Assembly (NCBI RefSeq): GCF_019139675.1
Contig: NZ_CP077077.1
Coordinates: 5,022,001 to 5,086,000 of the forward strand
Direction: 5' to 3'
DNA from: Pseudomonas maumuensis
GTDB lineage: Bacteria; Pseudomonadota; Gammaproteobacteria; Pseudomonadales; Pseudomonadaceae
Length of the DNA stretch: 64,000 bases
Made by a program: the position numbers and the translations under genes. Position 1 is the first letter of the stretch; each line of letters begins with the position of its first letter. A model generated the notes under the pieces. That model ran no database searches. It saw nothing but the letters and a program-made list of their open reading frames with translations, and was not told the origin of the DNA. Positions 18,400 to 27,500 of this stretch are shown piece after piece.

Positions 18400-19767
18400 A
18401 TGAGCAAACCAAACGTTTCCTTCTACAACCTGGCGTGGCGCTGGCATTTCTATGCCGGGCTGTTCGTGGCGCCGTTCATGATCCTGCTGGCGCTTACCGG
18501 GATCGTCTACCTGTTCAAGCCGCAGCTCGACCCGTTGATGTACCGCGAGCTGATGGTGGTCGAGGCCGGCCATCACCGGCAAAGCGCCGACACCCTGCTG
18601 GCCAACGTGCGCCAGGCTTATCCACAGGGGCAGGTGGGCCAGTACCTACCCGCGATCAACGCCGAGCGCAGCGCGCAGTTCGTGATGCACGACGGCGGTC
18701 GCGAGCTGAATGTCTTCGTCGACCCGTACAGCGGCAAGGTGCTGGGCGAGCAGGATGGTAAGCAGAACCTGCAGGCCATCGCCCGCGCCCTGCATGGCGA
18801 ACTGATGGTCGGCACGGTCGGTGACCGGCTGGTGGAACTGGCGGCGGGCTGGGGCATTGTCCTGGTGGTGTCCGGGCTCTATCTCTGGTGGCCACGCGGG
18901 CGCAGCAGCGCAGGCGTGCTGTGGCCACGTTTCAGCGCGCGCGGCCGCTTGCTGTGGCGCGACCTGCATGCCGTCACCGGTTTCTGGGGCTCGGCCCTGC
19001 TGCTGTTGATGCTGCTTAGCGGCATGACCTGGACCGGGCTGTGGGGCAAGCAGTACGCCGACCTGTGGAACCGCTTCCCGGCGGCCATGTGGAACGACGT
19101 GCCGAAGTCCGATAAAGAAGCGCGCGACCTCAACAGCGCCCACCGCCAGACCGTGCCGTGGGCGATGGAGAACACCCCGATGCCGGTGTCCGGCGCCCAT
19201 GCCGAGCATGCCGGGCATCACATGCAGGATCACGCACCTGCGGCGCCTCAGGTCAGCCTGCAGCAGGTCGAGAACATCGCCAACCTGCGCGAGGTCGAGC
19301 CGGGCTACAGCATCACCCTGCCCACCAGCGCCGAGGGGGTGTTCACCATCGCGGTGTTCGCCGACGACCCGCGCAACGACGCCACCCTGCATGTCGACCA
19401 GTACACCGGCCAGGTGCTGGCCGACGTGCGCTGGCAGGACTACAGCCCGGTGGCCCGCGCCACGGAGCTTGGGGTGATGCTGCACGAAGGCAAGATGTTC
19501 GGCACGCTGAACCAGCTCGTCATCCTGCTGGTGTGCCTGATGATCCTGCTGGGTTCGGTAAGCGGGCTGGTGATGTGGTGGAAGCGCAAGCCGACCGGTG
19601 GGCTTGGAGTACCGCCGCTGCGCCATGACCTGCCGCGCTGGAAGACGGCGGTGGGAGTGATGCTGTTGCTGGGCGTCGCCTTCCCGCTGGTGGGGTTGTC
19701 CATGGTGGTGATGTGGGTGGTCGACAGCCTGGTGGTGAGGCGCCGTCGGGTGCTGGCCAGCGCCTGA
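18400..19767 (+). CDS. PepSY-domain inner-membrane protein (iron/copper-associated reductase-like)
   Basis: The 455-residue protein has four main membrane segments: about 20-45, 150-170, 195-215 and 370-390, plus a last one near 420-440. PepSY domains lie in the periplasmic loops (FVDPYSGKVLGEQDGKQNLQAIARALHGELMVG; LHVDQYTGQVLADVRWQDYSPVARATELGVMLHEGKMFG). A His-rich loop (HAEHAGHHMQDHA) sits near 270. PepSY_TM proteins accompany TonB receptors and are suspected reductases of imported metal complexes. It starts 59 bases after oprC with a GGGAGG Shine-Dalgarno sequence. Confidence 0.85.
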   Translation: MSKPNVSFYNLAWRWHFYAGLFVAPFMILLALTGIVYLFKPQLDPLMYRELMVVEAGHHRQSADTLLANVRQAYPQGQVGQYLPAINAERSAQFVMHDGGRELNVFVDPYSGKVLGEQDGKQNLQAIARALHGELMVGTVGDRLVELAAGWGIVLVVSGLYLWWPRGRSSAGVLWPRFSARGRLLWRDLHAVTGFWGSALLLLMLLSGMTWTGLWGKQYADLWNRFPAAMWNDVPKSDKEARDLNSAHRQTVPWAMENTPMPVSGAHAEHAGHHMQDHAPAAPQVSLQQVENIANLREVEPGYSITLPTSAEGVFTIAVFADDPRNDATLHVDQYTGQVLADVRWQDYSPVARATELGVMLHEGKMFGTLNQLVILLVCLMILLGSVSGLVMWWKRKPTGGLGVPPLRHDLPRWKTAVGVMLLLGVAFPLVGLSMVVMWVVDSLVVRRRRVLASA

Positions 19768-20071
19768 GGGTTGACCTGTATTGGCCCTTTCGCGGGGCAA
19801 GCCCGCGCCCGCAGAGTAACGCGATACCTGTAGGGGCGGGCTTGCTCCGCGAAAGGGTCGGCACAGGAGAAAGATGTTGATCCGCTGGCGCGATGCCCGC
19901 ACGGCATCGCACTTTGGGGCAGCATGACGGCGCCCCTGAAAACCAGTCCTTTACCGCAGGATCCCACCTAGCATTTCTGCCAGTTGTTCCACTTTTTTTG
20001 GCCCCATACCGTACTTGCTCGAACGCGATGGCAATCATCAGCGATGTTCATTGACCCTCTGGAGTCTTGAC
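19768..20071. other. Intergenic region before the Tc toxin gene
   Basis: This 304-base gap contains a REP pair (19785-19857) and a leader of lower G+C. A TTGTTC hexamer at 19984-19989 with a poor minus-10 about 17 bases on is the best promoter candidate seen. A GGAG Shine-Dalgarno sequence (20061-20064) sits 7 bases before ATG 20072. The reading frame remains open to a TTG at 20015, but that start has no ribosome-binding site. Confidence 0.5.
19785..19857. repeat. REP inverted pair after the PepSY gene
   Basis: Arms 19785-19812 and 19831-19857 share core CGGGGCAAGCCCGC / GCGGGCTTGCTCCGC with flanking CCCTTTCG / CGAAAGGG. This is the GGGGCAAGCCC variant of the pseudomonad REP family. It marks the left side of the toxin gene. 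Confidence 0.8.
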
Positions 20072-23000
20072 ATGACCGAGCAATCCGCCTCAGCTCATAC
20101 CTACGCCGCCCTGTTCCCGGAACAACTTGCCAACCCTTGCAGCCCCGACTCCCCAGAGTCCAACACGGGGCCCATTGCCTATCTGCATGCCCTGTACCAG
20201 AAGGCACTGGAACTGGAAAACGCCAGTTCCAGCACTACCCGCCTGACCTTGGCAAAGCGGCGCCCGGATATCGGCGAGTTGGTCATCGATCCGAAAAACC
20301 TTGAGCAGCCCATCAGCGCCCTGGCGCTGGCCGTCCGCATCTTGTCTCGGCATGCCCAGGAACGAGCAGGGGCATCTGCCTATCTGCCCGAAACGCTCGC
20401 AAATGCCGGGCAGCACGTCTGCGTGCCTTACCATCAGGCACAGGAACAGATCAAGGCGGTACTGAAGCACCGGAAAATTCCGCATTTCGAGTTGCTGCAG
20501 CAGGCTAAATACACCTACCCGAATTTCTGCCACGACGCGCTACACACGCCCGAACTGCGTCAGGTCATGCGTAATGCCTGCGGACTCAGCCCTGCACTGC
20601 AAGCGCTACTGACGGACAGTAAAACGATGCTTTGGAGCGGTGACCCATGGCGAAAGTTGTATGGCATGGACGGTGTCGGTGCGACTGCTGCAAAAAACGC
20701 CCTGCTGGACGTCAATACCTTTCAACGTCGCACCGGGCTGAGCTTTGAGCAGGTCTTGGAGTTGCTGGCAGTCGCAGGCGTGGATGACAACGCCACGAGT
20801 GCCTACACCCTGGTACGCAGTTCTACTGCCTATCAGCCCGCTGGCCAGCCGGCCACTGATCGTTATCACTACGGCGCAGCCTATATCAATGCCGAGCGCG
20901 CGAAGCCGCTGACCATCAAGGACTCGATGGACGGCCCAGGCATCGCACCGATGTTCGATGCCCTCGACTACAAATGCCTGCCGCGGATCTATCATATGAT
21001 TCACCTGCAACGGGCACTTGGCTTGCCATTCGGGGAGGTGGACCTGCTGTTGATGTCGATTCTTCGAGCCGAAGGCCAAATGAAGAATTGGCATGTCACG
21101 CCCACTACACTGAGTGCATTCGGGGTATTCCGCTACCTGAACGAAGCCTACGGCATCAGCGCCGAACAATTCGCCGCTTTGGTCATGGAAATCAACCCAT
21201 TCACCAATGGCGAACAAGCACCGTTGCTGGACCGGGTGCTCGATGGCCCGGGCGCCAGTGAAGTCGACCCACTGAAATCCTTGATTCTGGATGACCGTGC
21301 ATTCGATCCGGCAGATGGCGCCGAAGGCCAGTTCAAGGTGGTACCCGCACTCTGCAAAGCACTGGGGACCAGCGAAGACACCACTTTGATTTACCTTGCG
21401 CAGGCCAAACAGGCCCTGGGGCTGAAGAGGTTCACCGTCTCGCTGACATTGTTATCCTCGCTGTACCGCCTCAGCCGCTTGCACAGGCTACTCAAACGGC
21501 CGCAACGAGAAGCAGATGCACTGATCGCCCTGCTGGCAAAAGCCGGGACCGACGTGATTGCGCAACTGGCGGGAAAACCATCCATCAGCGCGATTGGCGC
21601 AACCGATGTACTGGATACCTTGGTTGCCTTGACCAACCTCGATCAATGGCTACGGCAAGAGCGAATCACCCCTAGCCATTTGCTGGAGGCACTGGCGGAA
21701 CCACCTGAAGCAGACGTGCCAGTAAGTGCCAAACTGAGAGACATCGTCAACGCACAGCGTGTTGCGATAGTCGAAGCAGTGGGTAATTCCTCGCATTCAG
21801 CAGACGGCAACACTCAAGAAAGCCTGGCAGGATCGATGATGATCAGTCTGTTCGGCAATCTATCAAGTACGCATCCACTGACAGCCACGCATGTACGGCC
21901 CTTGCTCGCGTGGAGTGGCTACAGCGCCGCCCAGGTATTGAGTGCGGCCATCACTCTGTTCCCGGGCAGCACCGCAACCCCAGCTGCAGCCGACGAGGCT
22001 GAAAAAAAGCGGGCATCCCAGATTTGGTTCACCCTTGAAAGACGTTGCGCTTTGATCCAACTTTTGCGCTTGAGCCCAGGTGCAGTAAGGGTATTCAACA
22101 ACAATGCGGCCTTCTTCGACCTTGAGCAGACAGGTAGCCATCCGGCGAACCTTGACCTTTGTTATCAACTCAGCCGCTTTCGGGCCTGGGTCGAGGTAGC
22201 CAGGGCAGAGGGTGCCGACGAAGAAGATGTTGTTCGCTACGTCGCCACGCATCGCGACAGCAGCGCACCTGCGCGGGTTTCCGAGGCCAACCAGGCCTTG
22301 GGCGCACTGATTGGATGGCATCCTACGGAAGTAGCCGAGGCTGCTCCACATGTAGATGAACTCATGTTGTTCGAACGAACTGAAAGAACATTTGATGACT
22401 TCCTGGAGGAGCTGTCTGATGAACAGCGGAATATTTACGAAAAAAGGACGCCAAAAACTTTCATCACGGAGGCCGTGGTTCGCCCTGTCGGCATGCATCG
22501 ATACAAAAACGACCTCCAAGACCTCATAGACAAATTACTAGCATTCATAGATCAACAACAGGGCACGCTGTTTGTCACAGCAAATCAATACAGTACCATG
22601 TACGACCCGGAGAATTGGAGAAGACATTACGATAATATGCAATCTGGCAAGTATCGGGATCACAATGGTTATCATCCCTTCAAAATCGAACAGCTGCCTG
22701 AGCGACCTGGCATGGTCCACCGATCGGTTGGTATTGCCTGCGTACCTTCAACCATCAGTGATATCGACTTCATTCTCCGGCTGAAAATGCTCAGCGAAAA
22801 AACCGGCCTGGCGTGCGCTTCATTGTTGAGCCTTGCCGAACTTGACGAAACATCCTCTTATGTGGAGTTCGAAGGTGCAAGCAACCTGCTGATGGCCGGG
22901 GCCGATGACGCGCTACGCAGCATCATCGAAACGCAATCGCTTGCAGACCGCCGTGACGCGCTGGCGGGCTACCTGATCGGCCACTGGATGCCGCCTGAAT

Positions 23001-26000
23001 CCAATGCCGTGGCCTGCATTACGGGCTTCGAAGATTTGTCGAGCTACTGCCTATATGACATTGGCGTTAGCAGCGCGGTCCAAACCACGCTGTTCAACCA
23101 GACCATTGGCAGCTTGCAACATTATTTGTCACGTTTGTTCGCGCGCCTTGAGCCTGGGTATGGGGGCAACGCGCCATCCAGCGCCGCGCAAATCGAATGG
23201 CAAAGCGGGCTGGGGCAATATGGCACCTGGAAGCGCTCCAGGGACCAGCATAATCACCCCGCCAACCTGATTTATTACGCCAATCGGCCGAACAAGAGCG
23301 TTGCTTTCCAGGAGCTGGAAGTTGAACTCAATCAAGGCAAGATGGACACGGCACTCCTGCATAACGCGATTTGCAGCTACCTGGCCAAATTCGAACGTGT
23401 CAGTAACTTGCAAGTGATTAGCGGCTATCTCGATGGGCATGATCCTAAGCAGGACATGTATCACCTAATCGCCAGAACCAATAGCACCCCCGTCGAATAC
23501 TACTGGCGTACGTTCGATATCAGCCTGCGCGACGATCAACAGCGCCTGAACCCGCTGGCCTGGAGCGAGTGGGAAAAGATCAATGTAGCCGCCTCGGCGG
23601 AGATCGCCCAAAGCGAATGGAACGGCAAACGCTGTGATGCCGTCCGCCCCGTGGTGATCGCGGGGCGCCGGTACGTGTTCTGGGTGGAGCGCAGCACCAC
23701 GGACCTGCCCAACGGCGCCAAATCAGGCGAGCTGTTGGCCAACAAGCGCAAGCTTTCAGTGAGTTACGGCTTCCAGCAAAGCGACGGTACGTGGAGCACC
23801 GCCAACGAACTGATGAGCCTGGATGGTTACAAAGAGGGTAAGTGGGAATCAAAACGGGCTAAGAGCCGCGACTTTTTGCCGGGGTTGATCGTCGTTGTAA
23901 ACGACGAAGGTGAACGTGCGAAGGACCCTTGGCTGACCGCCATGCTGTTTGATTGCATTAATTGCACCAAAAAGGACGCTAAGCCTACTTATGATGACGA
24001 TTATTTCATCGAGGCGAGGGATTTGCTTTTGATCGAAAGGCAGAACATTGACGCAGGCACTGCCCAAACGCTTAGCCGCGCCTTACTTAGCTCTTACAAA
24101 AAGACACAGGCAATCCAACACCCCTATAACGGGAAACCCATCTACTTAAAGAAACCCCAGACCATTTCATATAGGTACCCCCACCCACTCCACTTGAATA
24201 AAAAGATTGAGGGACTTCTAAATATCCCAGAATTAAGCGGGAAAAAATTCTCCCTTTATTATGACAAGCTTGAAGATATTAGTTCGCACCTTCGCCACAT
24301 TGTCGAAAATAAAGAAGTCAACATCAACCAAACATTATACATAACGCTTTTAAGCAACAACCTCCAAAAAAATAATCCCAACAGCGAAACAGAAGCTTCA
24401 CCCCCATTCACTTTGGAAACCAAAATAGCTGCACATTCAAAAACCCTGACGATCGAAGCAGAGATTAAAAGAGAGCACCAAGAAACCCACAAACTCAACA
24501 TCGCCATTACACCAAAGCAAAAAACCAAAATACATGAAACTATTTTCAAAACCCGCACCCGGGCACACATTCAAACCTTTAGCACAGAAGACATTAGCGA
24601 AATTGAGATCCTCATAGAGAGTTACATCGATAAAAACGTGCCAACCAGACCATCAGTAGACAAAAGCGCCGAAACTCAAGATGAAGCCTCGACAAAAGAA
24701 ATACCAAAAGAAGTAGCCGAATCCATTTATCATCTAATCGCGTACAACTACGACATCGAAAAGCTCAGCTCAGACGAAACCTGGGATATCTACATCGATA
24801 GCATCAACCAGGCTCAGTATCTGGACCTCGGTTCAGTCTCAGAAACTGCACCGATCCTCAAGCAAAACAAGATTCGGCTGAACACCCTCTTTGGTAAAAA
24901 CCTCGTCGCGCGGGCCAGCCAGGGCGTTGAGCGAGTACTCGCCTGGGATACACAGAAACTACCCGAACCCAGTCTCGAGGCCGGGGCACCCGCGGTGGAA
25001 GTCGATTTCCATGGGGCGAACGCACTCTATTTCAGAGAGCTGTTCCTGCATGTGCCCGCGCTGGTAGCGATGCGCCTGACCGAACAGCAGCAGTTCGAGG
25101 AGGCCGAAGACTGGTACCTGCGCTACCTGTTCAACCCCTACCGGACTGAGCCAGGCGACGACGGCCGGCCCGCCCCCTGGGGCACACGGCCTTTGGCGCA
25201 AGTGGGCAGTCTGAGTTCGACGTTGAACAAGGATGTGGACGTCATCAGCCGAGTGTTCACACTTTCACGGCACTATCAGCAGGCCGTCTACCTGTCGTTG
25301 CTGGAAAATTGGCAACAACAAGGCGATCACTGGTACCGCCAACTTACATTGAGCACGCTGAATCAAGCCTGGTTGTGCTATCAGCAAGCCTTGCAATTGC
25401 TCGGCCCGTTGCCCGCAGGCAGCCTGGTATCACGATTCAGTCCGATTACCCTCGCTGCCCTCAACGATGGTGCGTTCCGCAGACCGATCAACCCTCGCGT
25501 GATCGAGCTGCGCAAGACACTGGAAAGACGGGTACACAACTTGCGCCATGGTCTTACCCTGGACGGCAAACCATTGCAACCTTTGACCTGGAGCGACGAA
25601 AGCCTGGACGCTTTTGCCAGCACCCGGGGCGGAGTCAGCAACCTGCCAATCCCTTACCGAGGCCCGCAGCAGGCTATTCCACACTATCGCTTCCGCCAGC
25701 TACTGCCTATGGCCAAAGCTGCAGCTCAGCAATTGTCGGACTTCGGGCGGCACTACATGGCATTGATGGAGGAAGAGTTCAATACCAGCCTATCCGTGCA
25801 ACTGAAAGCACAGGATATTAAAATGTCAGACTTTGCAGTTCGCATACAGAAAGAGGCTATCGATAGCATTCGCGCCAAAAAGTCAACTTTACTTCTAAGT
25901 CGAGACAAGGCCGCTGCACAAAAGGACTATTTAACCGACTTGATCGATGTCGGCCGCTCTGCCGAAGAAGAGGCAGCTACAGCGTTCACTTGGATTTCGA

Positions 26001-27319
26001 ACTACAACAAGATGGGCAGCATTGTGTTCGATATACTTGCGGGTGTTACTGGAACCGTGATACCGACTATATTTGGCTTCTCCAATGGAGGCCACTCGCC
26101 TCAGGCTATTTCAAAGGCCGCCGCGCAAGATCTGAGGTCAACTGCTGATATAGCCGCCATGATCAGCAATGAGCTGAAGACCCAAGCAGACTATAACCGT
26201 CGTGCCGCAGGATGGGCGTTTGACAAAAGCCAAGTCGAATGGGACATCAAGATCCTGGATCAGCAACTGGCAGAAACAAACATCGAACTCAACGCCAGTA
26301 CCATTGCCCTGGCCCAATGCGAACAGGACCGCATAAACCTGCAAGAAGCCTATGTATCCATGACCACCGGGTTCACCATCATTCCGGTGTACAACTGGCT
26401 GGTCGCCCGCCAGGAGCAGATTTACGGCGCCGCCTACGATGCTGTTCGCTCGCTGTGTCAGGCCGTGGAAACGGCTTGGCGTTACGAGATCGGTGATTAC
26501 CGACGCGACACCTTCATAGACACCACGGCGTGGCGAGAAAACTACAAGGGCATGCTGATGGGCGAGTCGTTGCTGGTCAACTTGCAGCAGATGGAAAACG
26601 AGTATCTGTTGAAGAACGAGCGCCGCCTGACCATCAAGAAATCGTTCAGCCTCAAGAAAAAACTGGGAGAAGCCACCTGGGGGCAGCTGTTTACTAGAAA
26701 GACAAGCCGTACTGCTCCGTTCACTCACAACTTCGCCTTCAATGCCGCTGACTTCGACCGCAGTTACCCAGGCCAGTACCTGCGCCAGCTTAAATACGTA
26801 TCGGTCACCTTTATCCTGAAAAACGATGTTGCGCTCGACGAACTGTGCGCAACGCTGACTCAGACCGGCAGTACAACGTTGCTGGAGGCCAACGAACATG
26901 CCGCTCGCTCGCTTTATCCGTCATCGGTAGCAGCGGACACCAGCGAAACCGTAGACACAGTGCCGCAGGCCGAGAGCGCCGGTAAAGATCCAAAACTGGT
27001 GCTTCGCAACCCGAGCGTAAAACAGCAGATCGCGCTGTCATCGGCGGTGGCCGAAGACGGCCTGGGGTATGACGCAGGCACCTGGGTTTACGAACTGATG
27101 TTCCACGACGGGCGATACCTGCCCTTCGAAGGTACAGGTGCGATTTCCGAATGGTCCCTCGAGATCCTGGGCAACGAGACGCTGCTCGAAGATCTTTCGG
27201 TTATCGAAGACATCAAGATCAATATGGTCTACACCGCCAAAGCGGGGGATGAACACTTCACCAGTAAAGTCAGGTCATTGTTGAAGGCAGCCAAAGGGCC
27301 GCTGGAAGTCACCCAGTAG
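20072..27319 (+). CDS. Tc-toxin A-subunit-like protein (TcA / VRP1 family insecticidal toxin)
   Basis: The protein has 2415 residues from ATG 20072. The N-terminal 300 residues resemble the SpvA/VRP1 region of TcA toxins (SALALAVRILSRHAQER, HVCVPYHQAQEQIKAVL). A neuraminidase-like domain follows around 1150-1260 (LNPLAWSEWEKINVAASAEIAQSEWNGKR, IAGRRYVFWVER). A long helical shell/pore segment runs about 1875-2160, with a glycine-rich hydrophobic turn AGVTGTVIPTIFGFSNGG. The closing 250 residues match the TcB-binding domain (APFTHNFAFNAADFDRSYPGQYLRQLKYVSVTF, DGRYLPFEGTGAISEWSLE, NMVYTAKAG). TcA forms the receptor-binding and pore-forming pentamer of insecticidal toxin complexes. No TcB or TcC gene occurs in this window. 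About residues 1370-1490 are encoded by unusually A+T-rich DNA. Confidence 0.9.
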   Translation: MTEQSASAHTYAALFPEQLANPCSPDSPESNTGPIAYLHALYQKALELENASSSTTRLTLAKRRPDIGELVIDPKNLEQPISALALAVRILSRHAQERAGASAYLPETLANAGQHVCVPYHQAQEQIKAVLKHRKIPHFELLQQAKYTYPNFCHDALHTPELRQVMRNACGLSPALQALLTDSKTMLWSGDPWRKLYGMDGVGATAAKNALLDVNTFQRRTGLSFEQVLELLAVAGVDDNATSAYTLVRSSTAYQPAGQPATDRYHYGAAYINAERAKPLTIKDSMDGPGIAPMFDALDYKCLPRIYHMIHLQRALGLPFGEVDLLLMSILRAEGQMKNWHVTPTTLSAFGVFRYLNEAYGISAEQFAALVMEINPFTNGEQAPLLDRVLDGPGASEVDPLKSLILDDRAFDPADGAEGQFKVVPALCKALGTSEDTTLIYLAQAKQALGLKRFTVSLTLLSSLYRLSRLHRLLKRPQREADALIALLAKAGTDVIAQLAGKPSISAIGATDVLDTLVALTNLDQWLRQERITPSHLLEALAEPPEADVPVSAKLRDIVNAQRVAIVEAVGNSSHSADGNTQESLAGSMMISLFGNLSSTHPLTATHVRPLLAWSGYSAAQVLSAAITLFPGSTATPAAADEAEKKRASQIWFTLERRCALIQLLRLSPGAVRVFNNNAAFFDLEQTGSHPANLDLCYQLSRFRAWVEVARAEGADEEDVVRYVATHRDSSAPARVSEANQALGALIGWHPTEVAEAAPHVDELMLFERTERTFDDFLEELSDEQRNIYEKRTPKTFITEAVVRPVGMHRYKNDLQDLIDKLLAFIDQQQGTLFVTANQYSTMYDPENWRRHYDNMQSGKYRDHNGYHPFKIEQLPERPGMVHRSVGIACVPSTISDIDFILRLKMLSEKTGLACASLLSLAELDETSSYVEFEGASNLLMAGADDALRSIIETQSLADRRDALAGYLIGHWMPPESNAVACITGFEDLSSYCLYDIGVSSAVQTTLFNQTIGSLQHYLSRLFARLEPGYGGNAPSSAAQIEWQSGLGQYGTWKRSRDQHNHPANLIYYANRPNKSVAFQELEVELNQGKMDTALLHNAICSYLAKFERVSNLQVISGYLDGHDPKQDMYHLIARTNSTPVEYYWRTFDISLRDDQQRLNPLAWSEWEKINVAASAEIAQSEWNGKRCDAVRPVVIAGRRYVFWVERSTTDLPNGAKSGELLANKRKLSVSYGFQQSDGTWSTANELMSLDGYKEGKWESKRAKSRDFLPGLIVVVNDEGERAKDPWLTAMLFDCINCTKKDAKPTYDDDYFIEARDLLLIERQNIDAGTAQTLSRALLSSYKKTQAIQHPYNGKPIYLKKPQTISYRYPHPLHLNKKIEGLLNIPELSGKKFSLYYDKLEDISSHLRHIVENKEVNINQTLYITLLSNNLQKNNPNSETEASPPFTLETKIAAHSKTLTIEAEIKREHQETHKLNIAITPKQKTKIHETIFKTRTRAHIQTFSTEDISEIEILIESYIDKNVPTRPSVDKSAETQDEASTKEIPKEVAESIYHLIAYNYDIEKLSSDETWDIYIDSINQAQYLDLGSVSETAPILKQNKIRLNTLFGKNLVARASQGVERVLAWDTQKLPEPSLEAGAPAVEVDFHGANALYFRELFLHVPALVAMRLTEQQQFEEAEDWYLRYLFNPYRTEPGDDGRPAPWGTRPLAQVGSLSSTLNKDVDVISRVFTLSRHYQQAVYLSLLENWQQQGDHWYRQLTLSTLNQAWLCYQQALQLLGPLPAGSLVSRFSPITLAALNDGAFRRPINPRVIELRKTLERRVHNLRHGLTLDGKPLQPLTWSDESLDAFASTRGGVSNLPIPYRGPQQAIPHYRFRQLLPMAKAAAQQLSDFGRHYMALMEEEFNTSLSVQLKAQDIKMSDFAVRIQKEAIDSIRAKKSTLLLSRDKAAAQKDYLTDLIDVGRSAEEEAATAFTWISNYNKMGSIVFDILAGVTGTVIPTIFGFSNGGHSPQAISKAAAQDLRSTADIAAMISNELKTQADYNRRAAGWAFDKSQVEWDIKILDQQLAETNIELNASTIALAQCEQDRINLQEAYVSMTTGFTIIPVYNWLVARQEQIYGAAYDAVRSLCQAVETAWRYEIGDYRRDTFIDTTAWRENYKGMLMGESLLVNLQQMENEYLLKNERRLTIKKSFSLKKKLGEATWGQLFTRKTSRTAPFTHNFAFNAADFDRSYPGQYLRQLKYVSVTFILKNDVALDELCATLTQTGSTTLLEANEHAARSLYPSSVAADTSETVDTVPQAESAGKDPKLVLRNPSVKQQIALSSAVAEDGLGYDAGTWVYELMFHDGRYLPFEGTGAISEWSLEILGNETLLEDLSVIEDIKINMVYTAKAGDEHFTSKVRSLLKAAKGPLEVTQ

Positions 27320-27334
27320 CCCCGTAGCGCGACT

Positions 27335-27379
27335 GCTTCACAGGTGAACGCACCATCCCGGCGCGATCACCTGTGAAGC
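27335..27379. terminator. Perfect 13-bp inverted repeat after the toxin gene
   Basis: GCTTCACAGGTGA (27335-27347) and TCACCTGTGAAGC (27367-27379) are exact reverse complements around a 19-base loop, 16 bases after the toxin stop codon. No U-run follows, so it may be an mRNA 3' stabiliser, a regulator site or a boundary of the inserted segment. Confidence 0.5.
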
Positions 27380-27432
27380 CACTACCCTCCCCCTTGTCAT
27401 CCCCCCGGTCGATCTGTCGCGCCTCTTATCTG

Positions 27433-27444
27433 ACACGCGCGTGT
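27433..27444. promoter_or_regulatory. 12-bp perfect palindrome upstream of cycA
   Basis: ACACGCGCGTGT is a perfect palindrome 57 bases before the cycA start. It could be an operator for an unknown regulator. No confident minus-35/minus-10 pair was found beside it. Confidence 0.3.
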
Positions 27445-27500
27445 TAGCCTATCCGGCTACCTCCGACAAGAAGACTGACCACTCAAGGGAATGTAGCCTG

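Noticed and set aside
20015..20071. Upstream TTG start for the toxin gene
   Set aside because: No ribosome-binding site; the added 19 residues look random and ATG 20072 has GGAG at the right distance.
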